DNA of 10,183 nt from a bacterium (GTDB lineage Bacteria; Ratteibacteria; UBA8468; B48-G9; JAFGKM01). Each line of letters starts with the position of its first letter. Positions within the stretch are counted from its first letter, which is position 1. The stretch spans positions 1 to 10,183 of the forward strand of contig JAOAEP010000076.1 of assembly GCA_026416755.1 (NCBI GenBank), written 5' to 3'. The position numbers and the translations under genes were made by a program. Below the pieces are notes generated by a model that searched no databases, was not told where the DNA came from, and saw only the letters and a program-made list of their open reading frames with translations. Below are positions 1-6,936 of this stretch, piece by piece.

Positions 1-620
1 TTGTAATTGGAATAATAGCAATTCTGGCTGGAATGCTTTTGCCTGCATTAAGTAAAGCAAGGGAAAAAGCCAGACAGGTTAGTTGTACAAATAATCTGAA
101 ACAATTATATATTGCACTTGAAATGTATGCAAATGATAATAATGATTTTTATCCTTTTTGTCAGGGGACATGTTTCTGGGGAATAGGAAATGTCAATCCT
201 CCTCCTAATATTGGATATCCTGGATGGACAGAACAGTTGTATTCATATACAAAAAATAAAAATATTTATAGGTGTCCAACCTATCCCATAAAAAATGACC
301 AATTTTCTTATTTTTTAAGTGCGAGAGCAGCATTTATTGATGCTGGTAATCAAAGAGCAGCAACAAATAGGAAAAAAATAAGGTACCCAAGTGCTTTTGT
401 TCTTGCAGGAGATAACGAATATAAAAATTTTGAAGTAAATGATAATGATAAAGATGATTATTCTCAAAATTGTTTAAGTTGGAAAGCGACTCCCACTCAC
501 TGGGCACCATATCATCTTGGTGGTTTAAATGTTTTATTTGCAGATGGACATGTCTCCTGGCTTAAAGAATATGACCCACAGAAAATAACATTTAGATATT
601 ATGAGTTTTCTAATTGGTAA
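1..620 (+). CDS. Pseudopilin with H-X9-DG C-terminal motif (5' truncated by window edge)
   Basis: The reading frame is open from base 3 and gives VIGIIAILAGMLLPALSKAR, the second half of the class III signal / N-terminal methylation helix of type IV pilins and type II secretion pseudopilins. The prepilin peptidase site and Phe+1 lie off the window, so the internal ATG at 33 is not the start. After the helix comes the CTNNLKQL segment usual for this family, a globular domain with few landmarks, and H-X9-DG near the C-terminus (His codon at 513, Asp-Gly at 543-548), followed by HVSWLK. These features mark the DUF1559/H-X9-DG pseudopilin group of Planctomycetes, Lentisphaerae and Omnitrophota. 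Members are thought to be anchored in the inner membrane and assembled by type II/IV pilus machinery; their exact roles are mostly unknown. No assembly genes are nearby, so this is probably one of many dispersed copies. The family call is firm; the function is not. Confidence 0.88.
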   Translation, partial: VIGIIAILAGMLLPALSKAREKARQVSCTNNLKQLYIALEMYANDNNDFYPFCQGTCFWGIGNVNPPPNIGYPGWTEQLYSYTKNKNIYRCPTYPIKNDQFSYFLSARAAFIDAGNQRAATNRKKIRYPSAFVLAGDNEYKNFEVNDNDKDDYSQNCLSWKATPTHWAPYHLGGLNVLFADGHVSWLKEYDPQKITFRYYEFSNW

Positions 621-640
621 AGTATGGTAAAATATTTTTA
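605..640 (+). promoter_or_regulatory. Putative extended -10 promoter for hisB, possibly leaderless
   Basis: TG at 625-626, one base, then TAAAAT at 628-633 forms an extended -10 element. The base seven downstream of the hexamer is 640, the A of the hisB ATG. No Shine-Dalgarno sequence precedes that ATG. The position for a -35 box at 17-nt spacing (605-610, GTTTTC) is poor, which is tolerated by extended -10 promoters. Seven bases around the element also occur at the tetR promoter (ATG, one base, TAAAATA). It lies in the 19-nt gap after the pseudopilin gene. In such AT-rich DNA a chance match is possible. Confidence 0.45.
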
Positions 641-1224
641 TGAAGAGAAAAGGAAATTTTAAAAGAAAAACAAAAGAAACAGATATTGAAATTGAAATAA
701 ATCTTGATGGGAATGGGAATTACAAAATTGAAACACCTATTGGTTTTTTAAATCATATGCTTGAACTTTTCTCTAAATTTTCAAACTTTGATTTAAAAAT
801 AAAAGCAAAGGGAGATATAGAAGTAGATACGCATCATCTTGTTGAAGATGTGGGAATTTGTCTTGGTTCTGTTATAAGTAAAGCACTTGGTGATAAAAAA
901 GGTATTAAAAGATTTGGTTTTGCGTCTGTCCCAATGGATGAAGTCTTAGTTAATATTTCCGTTGATATTTCAGGTAGACCTTATCTTATTTTTAATATTC
1001 CTTATATAAAAGGTAGAGAGGGAAGTTTTGAAATAGAAGATGCGAGAGAATTTTTAAAGGGTTTTGTTAATCATCTTGGGCTTACTTTACATATAAACCT
1101 TATTTATGGGGATAACTTACATCATATTTTAGAAAGCATTTTTAAAGGTTTAGGACTTGCATTGAAGGAAAGCATTAAAATTGAAGGGAAAAAACTACCG
1201 TCCACAAAAGGGACAATTGATTAA
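640..1224 (+). CDS. hisB: Imidazoleglycerol-phosphate dehydratase (HisB)
   Basis: HisB removes water from D-erythro-imidazole-glycerol phosphate to give imidazole-acetol phosphate, the sixth step of histidine synthesis, as a cytoplasmic Mn-dependent oligomer. The 194-residue protein is the normal length of the monofunctional dehydratase, without the fused phosphatase of enterobacteria. Family motifs are intact: FLNHM (His39), DTHHLVED (63-70, first metal-binding HHxxE), MDE (99-101), SGRP (Arg113), and the second repeat DNLHHILE (158-165), ending in LPSTKG (186-191). The N-terminus KRKTKETDIEIEINLDG fits family starts, supporting the ATG at 640 despite no ribosome-binding site. No other his gene is visible; the gene stands between a pseudopilin and a small membrane protein, so the his pathway is scattered in this genome. 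The TAA stop abuts a possible TTG start of the next gene, suggesting co-transcription. Confidence 0.97.
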   Translation: MKRKGNFKRKTKETDIEIEINLDGNGNYKIETPIGFLNHMLELFSKFSNFDLKIKAKGDIEVDTHHLVEDVGICLGSVISKALGDKKGIKRFGFASVPMDEVLVNISVDISGRPYLIFNIPYIKGREGSFEIEDAREFLKGFVNHLGLTLHINLIYGDNLHHILESIFKGLGLALKESIKIEGKKLPSTKGTID

Positions 1225-1254
1225 TTGAATTTTAATGATTTAAAGAACCATAAA

Positions 1255-1584
1255 ATGAATATGGAAAAAAAGGACTTACCAAACCCAAGAATAGCAGCAT
1301 TACTTTCTTTTGTTTTCAATGGACTTGGACAGATATATAATGGTGAGATTAAAAAAGGGCTCTTTCTTATTTTCCTGTCAGGTGTTTCACTTTTAACTTT
1401 AATAATTGGAGCGATTTTTATTTTCTATTTTATAAAATCTCTTCCACCAATAAGTTTTCTAATATGGGGCGTATCTCTCTTTTTCTTCGGTCTGATAGGA
1501 ATGATAATAATTGGTATTTACAGCATTTCTGATGCGTATAATAAGGCGAAAAAAATTTTAGAAGAATATGAAAGAAATACTTAA
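1255..1584 (+). CDS. Small TM2-like integral membrane protein
   Basis: This 109-residue protein (from the ATG at 1255) starts with a short charged stretch, then NPRIAALLSFVFNGLGQIYNG, whose NGLGQIYNG matches the G-x-GQ-x-Y-x-G signature of TM2-type membrane proteins. About three hydrophobic helices follow: one over the motif, a long one (GLFLIFLSG onward), and one ending in GIYSISDAYNKAK, where the D-A-Y is also typical. A charged tail closes the protein. The start is uncertain. TTG at 1225, directly after the hisB stop, would add ten residues and has AAAGGGA about 11 nt upstream. ATG at 1255 or 1261 gives an N-terminus closer to related proteins but has no ribosome site. Its 3' end overlaps xerD by 17 nt, so the two are probably translated together. 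No specific function can be assigned. Confidence 0.75.
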   Translation: MNMEKKDLPNPRIAALLSFVFNGLGQIYNGEIKKGLFLIFLSGVSLLTLIIGAIFIFYFIKSLPPISFLIWGVSLFFFGLIGMIIIGIYSISDAYNKAKKILEEYERNT

Positions 1585-2446
1585 AAAATTTATTGATTAT
1601 CTTGAAAATCAGAAAAATTATTCAAAACATACAATTAAAAGTTATAAAAAAGATATCTCTCAGTTTATTGAATTTTTGAAAGAAAAGAAAATTTTTGATT
1701 TTGAAAAAGTTGAATATGAAGACCTTATAAGTTTTATAAACAAATTAAAAAATTATAATTTTAAAGAAAAAACAATAGGAAGAAAGGTTGCTTCATTAAA
1801 GTCATTTTATAAATTTCTTACTATTAGAAAATATATAAAGAAAAATCCAACTTTATTAATTCAATCACCAAAAATTCCAGAGAGATTACCAAACTTTTTA
1901 ACATATAATGAAATTTTTAAAATTCTTGAAATATCTTCTAATAAAAAAAACTGGCAATTTTTAAGAGATAAAGCAATTTTAGAGGTTTTATATTCAACAG
2001 GGATAAGGGTAGGAGAACTTATAAATTTAAAGTTAGATGATATAAACTTTGTAGATGAAGTTATAAAGGTAAAAGGTAAAGGTAAAAAAGAAAGAATTGT
2101 TCCAATTGGAAAAACAGCACTAAATTGTTTAATTGAATATATTGAAAAAAGACCAAATAAAAAAGAGAAATTTTTGTTTTTGAATAAATATGGAAAACGT
2201 TTAACAGAAAGGAGTATTGAGCGAATTGTTAAAAAATATTCTCTCATCTCTGGAATAAATAAAAAGATAACTCCTCATACTTTCAGACACACCTTTGCTA
2301 CACACCTTCTTGATAGAGGAGCAGATTTAAGAACTGTTCAAGAATTACTTGGGCATGAAAGAATAACAACGACACAAATTTATACCCATTTAACTATTGA
2401 AAAATTAAAAGAATTATATGAGAAATTTCATCCAAGAGGAAAATAA
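1568..2446 (+). CDS. xerD: Tyrosine recombinase, XerD-like
   Basis: Xer recombinases resolve chromosome dimers at dif near the replication terminus, by strand exchange through a 3'-phosphotyrosine. The protein (292 residues) has the SAM-like N-terminal core-binding domain (about 1-95: YSKHTIKSYKKDISQF) and the catalytic domain (about 108-285). All active-site residues are present: Arg147 (STGIRVGEL), Lys171 (GKGKKER), His237 and Arg240 (HTFRH), His263 (LLGHE), nucleophile Tyr272 (TTQIYTH). It ends in HPR, as Xer proteins do. HTFRHTFATHLLDRGADLR resembles XerD more than XerC, but the two are hard to separate without a tree, and some bacteria use a single Xer. The ATG lies inside the preceding gene. 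No dif-like site, integrase partner or attachment site is seen, so a housekeeping role is likelier than a mobile-element integrase. Its last 19 bp overlap the opposing gene. Confidence 0.93.
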   Translation: MKEILKKFIDYLENQKNYSKHTIKSYKKDISQFIEFLKEKKIFDFEKVEYEDLISFINKLKNYNFKEKTIGRKVASLKSFYKFLTIRKYIKKNPTLLIQSPKIPERLPNFLTYNEIFKILEISSNKKNWQFLRDKAILEVLYSTGIRVGELINLKLDDINFVDEVIKVKGKGKKERIVPIGKTALNCLIEYIEKRPNKKEKFLFLNKYGKRLTERSIERIVKKYSLISGINKKITPHTFRHTFATHLLDRGADLRTVQELLGHERITTTQIYTHLTIEKLKELYEKFHPRGK

Positions 2447-3297
2447 TTTTTTAAAACATTTTTTATTTCTTCTGCTGGTTTAACTTCTTCTACTTCAATT
2501 AAATTCCATATCTCTTTATGTTCAATAAAACTTTGCGGTTCAACAATTTCTAAAGGACTCAATGTTTCAAGTTCAAGAAATTCAGAGTTAGTATATACTT
2601 CAACATTACAACCAAAATCAGGATATTCTCCTTTTTTAAATTCTATCTTCTTTATAAATAAGAAACCATCCACATAATAAGCACAAAATTCCGGATTTGC
2701 TATAGTTCCAATTTTAAGTGGATTTTTTATTTTAGTATCTTGTTTTATAAAAATAAAATCTTTGGAAAAAATTAATCTTTTATCAGAAATATCAGTATAT
2801 TGCCAGAGAGAAATATTTCTATCCGGTAATAATCCATATTTATCAACTTTTTTTGATTTAATTGGTAATATAGCAAAACCACCTTTTTTCATAACAGAAA
2901 GACACCAACATCCAAATTTTATAGGCCATCTTCCAATATTTTTTATTTTATGGTTTATCTCTAATCCATCTTTAACCTTTCTTATTTCTATTTCTTTTTG
3001 TACAGAATTCTGTATTTCTGTATTACCATAAATCTTTATACAATCTTCTCTTTCTTCAATTTTTACAGGTTCATTGTCAAGAGAATAAGAACGTGGTTTA
3101 TCCTCAGGCGATGTCCACAATCTATGTCCTCCATAAATATGCCATTTACCTTCTTCTGTATCAATTATAAAATCAGGTATAACTTCGAAAATATTTTTTT
3201 CTGGATATTTTTTTAATGAAAAATGAATTATTCTTGGTCCTACGTCTTCTGGTATTCCAACTATAAAATTATCAATTTCAAATTTTTTAATTTTCAT
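2428..3297 (-). CDS. Galactose-mutarotase-fold protein, DUF4380-like
   Basis: This 289-residue cytoplasmic protein, with no signal peptide, shows the beta-sandwich pattern of aldose-1-epimerase-like carbohydrate-binding proteins. Landmarks are GPRI (20-23), YGGHRLWTSPE (55-65), the segment NIGRWPIKFGCWCLSVM (120-136), ELETLSPL (242-249) and H-K-E-I-W (260-264). The GGHRLW-x-x-PE and E-TLSPL blocks are what I recall from the DUF4380 group; conserved His and Glu residues there are candidates for sugar binding, but no enzyme activity is established. It lies 22 nt after the pagL-like gene with a good ribosome site (AAGGAG, four bases before ATG), so it probably forms the last gene of the efflux operon, or has been appended to it. 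Nothing in it explains a link to efflux. Its TGA stop lies within the 3' end of xerD on the other strand. Confidence 0.7.
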   Translation of the reverse strand: MKIKKFEIDNFIVGIPEDVGPRIIHFSLKKYPEKNIFEVIPDFIIDTEEGKWHIYGGHRLWTSPEDKPRSYSLDNEPVKIEEREDCIKIYGNTEIQNSVQKEIEIRKVKDGLEINHKIKNIGRWPIKFGCWCLSVMKKGGFAILPIKSKKVDKYGLLPDRNISLWQYTDISDKRLIFSKDFIFIKQDTKIKNPLKIGTIANPEFCAYYVDGFLFIKKIEFKKGEYPDFGCNVEVYTNSEFLELETLSPLEIVEPQSFIEHKEIWNLIEVEEVKPAEEIKNVLKNYFPLG

Positions 3298-3319
3298 TTC
3301 TACTCCTTTTTATAGATTT

Positions 3320-3841
3320 TTAAAAATTATATTCTATGCCACTAAGAAAAATTTTAGAATTAATACCTTCATTAGGTTCTTTTATACCTGCATTTGAAAC
3401 ATGTCTTAATCTACTCTCTCCATAAATAGAAAATTTTTTCAGTTTAAACTTAAAACCAAGACCAATAGAAGAAGCAAAATTAAAATGTGTTGATTGTTCT
3501 ATAAAATCAGTTGAAAGATAAATTATTCCAGTTCCTATTTTAAAATATGGTTGAAAATCACTCTCGTTAAATTTATATAACAAAAAACCAGAAACTCCAA
3601 TTTCAAAATTATCAGATGGACTTATAACATAAGAAACATACGGTTCTATTTGATAAAAAAATTTTCTACTTTTTTTAATTGGCTTAGAAAAATCACACAT
3701 AATTGTATAAAATTCATATTTTTTGGGATTTTTTATTTTTGAATAACTATAACCAATAAAGTAATCAGGTTGAAAATCTTCAGCAGAACAAAATATTGTA
3801 AAAAAAAGAGAAAAAATAAATAAAAATAATAAGTTTTTCAT
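3320..3841 (-). CDS. pagL: Lipid A 3-O-deacylase, PagL-like outer-membrane beta-barrel
   Basis: PagL enzymes are small eight-stranded outer-membrane barrels that hydrolyse the 3-O-linked acyl chain of lipid A. This 173-residue precursor has a signal peptide (about 1-20, ending CSA), alternating hydrophobic strands, and a C-terminal Phe after Tyr-Asn, as barrel-assembly signals require. The diagnostic block is RHVSNAGIKEPNEGI (146-160), which parallels the Pseudomonas PagL active-site region HYSNAGLKQPNDGIE. By that alignment His147 and Ser149 match the catalytic pair His126 and Ser128. The third residue, Glu140 of PagL, falls on Asn161 here, so activity is likely but not certain. The upstream segment QPYFKIGTGI...FNFASSIGLGFKF also parallels PagL. 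It overlaps the RND pump gene by one base (TAATG), with AAAGGGG ahead as ribosome site. That makes it part of the efflux operon rather than an isolated PhoP-style gene. Confidence 0.82.
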   Translation of the reverse strand: MKNLLFLFIFSLFFTIFCSAEDFQPDYFIGYSYSKIKNPKKYEFYTIMCDFSKPIKKSRKFFYQIEPYVSYVISPSDNFEIGVSGFLLYKFNESDFQPYFKIGTGIIYLSTDFIEQSTHFNFASSIGLGFKFKLKKFSIYGESRLRHVSNAGIKEPNEGINSKIFLSGIEYNF

Positions 3842-6800
3842 TATTTTCCCCTTTCTGAAATTGCTTGCCTATTCATAATTAAATATATAACAGGAACTAA
3901 AAGTAAAGTAATAAGCCATGAAACTAAAAATCCTCCAATTGCAGTTATACCAAAACCTTGCCATATTTCTCCACCTGTTCCTTTTCCAAGAGCAAGTGGT
4001 AAAATACCGAAAATTGTTGATAAAGAAGTCATCATAATTGGTCTTAATCTTGTTTTTCCACCTTCTATAATACTTTCAATTAAATCTATCCCTCTTTTTC
4101 TTAAAGTATTTATATAATCTACAAGAACAATAGCATTATTAACAACTACTCCCATAAGCATTATCATACCCATAAATGAAACAATTGAAAAATCAATTCC
4201 TGTTAAAAGAACAAACCAGATAACTCCGATAAATGTAAAAGGTATTGAGAAAAATATAATAAAAGGTGTTTTAAATGACTCAAAAAGTCCAACCATAACC
4301 ATATAAACAAGAATAATGCCTAAAATTAAAAGTAACCTTAAATCTGCAAAACTTTCTTTTTGTTCTTTTATCATTCCACCAAATTTAACTCTTATTTCTG
4401 GTGGTATATTTAGATTTTTGACTTCCTTTTCTACATCTTTAAATACTTCACTCATTGCTCTTTTATATGTATCACAACCTACTTTTATAATCTTTTCTCT
4501 GTTTTTTCTATCTATCTGAATTGGCCCTGTTTCTAAATCAATTTTGGCAATATCTTTTAATTTAATTTTCTTCCCTGTTTGGGTAAAAATTGGAAATTCT
4601 TCAATATTTTCAATATTATATCTTTGCCTTTCTTCCAGTTGCATAAAAACATCAAAATCCTCTCCACTTTCTCTATATTTTGTAGGAGTAATCCCATAAA
4701 TATATCCTCTTATTGTTTGAGAAATTTGAGCAGTAGAAATACCTAAATTTTTTGCTTTTTCTTTATCTATTTTTATATGAAATTCAAGACGTTCCCCTTT
4801 ATAAGAACTTTTAACATTTATTGCCCCTGGGATTTTTTCAATTCTTTCCTTTAGTACACTTGCATATTGAATTAATTTGTTTAAATCAGAACTATAAAGT
4901 TCAATTTCTATTTGACTTGCTCCGCCTGTAAAAATTGCCTCCATTCCACTTCCTGTTGAAATAGTGAATCTCTCTATCCCTGGAATCTCTTTAATCCTTC
5001 TTCTTAAAATTTCAGCAATTTCTTTATCTGACCTTTTCCTTTCTTCTCTCCATACAAGCATTGTAGAAACTTCTCCTGAATAAGAACCCTCTTCTCTTCC
5101 AGTCACAACACCAAATCCCGTCACTGATTCACCCAAATTTGCATACCAATATTTCCTTTCAGGGACTTCCTCTTCATAAATCTTCCCTATTTTTTTTGTA
5201 ACTTTATCTGTCTCTTCAAGGCGAGAAGAAGGATTTAAAGTAAATCTTGTTTCTATTATACCCATATCATATTTAGGGAAAAACTCTGTGCCTATAAATT
5301 TAAGTAAAAATAGTGAAAATATAAAAATTAAAGAAATAATCAATAAAAATTTGCCTGTATTATTAAGACACCATTTAAGCATTTTTGAATAAAAATCATC
5401 TAATTTTTCAATAAATATTTCTCCCATTTTGTAAAATTTTGTTTCAGGTTTTTCTTGTTTTTTTATTAATTTTGATGAAAGCATAGGAACAAGAGTTAAA
5501 GCAATTATCATTGACATAAAAATTGTGGTGGTAATAATAAAAGCAAGTTGTCTAAACATTATTCCTATAAAACCTTTTATCAAAATTAAAGGTATGAAAA
5601 CAACTATTGTAGTTAAAGTTGAAGCAACTATTGCAGTTCCTAATTCTTCTGCTCCAAAAATACTCGCTTTCTTGATCTCTTCTCCTTTTTCAAAATGTCT
5701 TACAATATTTTCAAGTATAACTATTGAATTATCAACAACCATTCCAATTACAACTGTTAAACTCATTAAAGATACAACATTTATTGTAAAACCACCAAGG
5801 TAAAGGAAAAGGAATGCACATATTAATGAAAATGGAATTGAAACCATAACAATAACACTTAAATTCAGTTTTCTTAAAAATAAAACAGTAATAAGAATAA
5901 CAAGAATTCCAGCGGTAATAGCGGTATTTATAAGGTTTTTAATTGTCCTTACAATTATTTCAGAGGAGTCAAAAAGAATCTGTATATTTATGTCTTTGGG
6001 TAAATAATTTTTTAAATCATTTATTTTTTCTTTTATATTTTTAGCAACAATAACGGTATTTCTCCCTGATTGCTTTTGGACAACTAAAACAATTGTTTCT
6101 TTACCATTCATATAACCTTTTGATTTTTCTTCTTCAAAATGGTCTTGAATAACGGAAATATCCTTTAAATATATATTCCTATTACTATTACTTACTATCA
6201 AAATATTCCCTATCTCTTCAGGATTCTTAAATCTACCTGTAACTCTTAAAAAGTAATATCTTTTACCTGTTTTTATTTCTCCGAGTGGAAAATCAATATT
6301 TTCTTCTTTTAATCTCTGATATATCAGTTCAATTGGAATTCCATAACCATTAATTTTCTCCCAGTCAAGATAAATCTTTATCTGCCTTTTAAGACCTCCA
6401 AAAAACATAACACTTCCTACTCCTTCTACTTTCTTTATTTCATCTGAAATTTGTTTATCTGTAATATAATAAAGGTCTTTCCATAATGTATCTGAAGAAA
6501 CAGAAATAACAGCTACAGGTGTCATTGCAGTTGAAAATTTGAAAATGAGTGGTTCTTCAGCATCAGGAGCATGTTGATAAATTTCAGTTTTTGCAAGGTC
6601 AACTTTATCTCTTATGTCATTTGCCGCAGAATCAAGATTTTTACCCCATTTAAATTTACAACTTACTATAGAGAGATTATCTTTTGAAATTGAATTTATT
6701 TCATCAAGGTCCTCAACAGTTATAAGTTGATCTTCAAGATATTTTGTAATATCATTTTCAACATCTGATGCACTTGCTCCAGGATAAGGAACAATAACAG

Positions 6801-6936
6801 TTATAACAGGTGGTTCAATATTGGGCATCAAATCAATGGGTATCTTAGGAATTGTGATTAAAGATATCAAAAAAATTGCTAAATAAATCATCAATATTGT
6901 ATATGGTCTTTTAACTGAAATTTCTGGTAAATTCAT
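3841..6936 (-). CDS. RND-family (HAE1-type) efflux pump, inner-membrane subunit
   Basis: This is the proton-driven inner-membrane pump of a tripartite exporter, related to AcrB/MexB. It has 1031 residues, standard for HAE1. TM1 is near 13-33 after the NLPEISVKRPY start. The first periplasmic loop (about 34-335) has the porter/docking pattern (PPVITVIVPYPGASASDVE). TM2-TM6 run about 336-490, TM7 about 528-548, the second loop to about 862, and TM8-TM12 to the C-terminus. The proton-relay region differs from AcrB: TM4 has VVDNSIVILEN (Asp402, then Asn403 where AcrB has a second Asp), and TM10 has VVNNAIVLVDY (Asn933 where AcrB has Lys940). Arg965 in RLRPIMMTS keeps the TM11 Arg. This variant occurs in other HAE1 branches, so it need not mean inactivity. 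The start overlaps the fusion-protein stop (ATGA), with AAAGGAG upstream. The substrate cannot be told from sequence. Confidence 0.95.
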   Translation of the reverse strand: MNLPEISVKRPYTILMIYLAIFLISLITIPKIPIDLMPNIEPPVITVIVPYPGASASDVENDITKYLEDQLITVEDLDEINSISKDNLSIVSCKFKWGKNLDSAANDIRDKVDLAKTEIYQHAPDAEEPLIFKFSTAMTPVAVISVSSDTLWKDLYYITDKQISDEIKKVEGVGSVMFFGGLKRQIKIYLDWEKINGYGIPIELIYQRLKEENIDFPLGEIKTGKRYYFLRVTGRFKNPEEIGNILIVSNSNRNIYLKDISVIQDHFEEEKSKGYMNGKETIVLVVQKQSGRNTVIVAKNIKEKINDLKNYLPKDINIQILFDSSEIIVRTIKNLINTAITAGILVILITVLFLRKLNLSVIVMVSIPFSLICAFLFLYLGGFTINVVSLMSLTVVIGMVVDNSIVILENIVRHFEKGEEIKKASIFGAEELGTAIVASTLTTIVVFIPLILIKGFIGIMFRQLAFIITTTIFMSMIIALTLVPMLSSKLIKKQEKPETKFYKMGEIFIEKLDDFYSKMLKWCLNNTGKFLLIISLIFIFSLFLLKFIGTEFFPKYDMGIIETRFTLNPSSRLEETDKVTKKIGKIYEEEVPERKYWYANLGESVTGFGVVTGREEGSYSGEVSTMLVWREERKRSDKEIAEILRRRIKEIPGIERFTISTGSGMEAIFTGGASQIEIELYSSDLNKLIQYASVLKERIEKIPGAINVKSSYKGERLEFHIKIDKEKAKNLGISTAQISQTIRGYIYGITPTKYRESGEDFDVFMQLEERQRYNIENIEEFPIFTQTGKKIKLKDIAKIDLETGPIQIDRKNREKIIKVGCDTYKRAMSEVFKDVEKEVKNLNIPPEIRVKFGGMIKEQKESFADLRLLLILGIILVYMVMVGLFESFKTPFIIFFSIPFTFIGVIWFVLLTGIDFSIVSFMGMIMLMGVVVNNAIVLVDYINTLRKRGIDLIESIIEGGKTRLRPIMMTSLSTIFGILPLALGKGTGGEIWQGFGITAIGGFLVSWLITLLLVPVIYLIMNRQAISERGK

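Noticed and set aside
1251..1261. TAAAAT before ATG 1261 as another leaderless promoter
   Set aside because: No extended TG, spacing to the ATG is too short, and the gene sits directly behind hisB, so co-transcription explains it better.
1861..2247. Open frame on the minus strand inside xerD, and similar ones on the plus strand at 2762-3031, 2998-3216, 4316-4519, 5525-5803 and 8458-8697
   Set aside because: Each lies wholly opposite a well-supported gene, lacks family motifs and a ribosome site, and is explained by low stop-codon density in the antisense of AT-rich coding DNA.
1568..2446. XerD-like gene as the integrase of a mobile element
   Set aside because: No tRNA, direct repeats, excisionase or phage genes are seen, and the sequence looks like housekeeping Xer with similar base composition to its neighbours.
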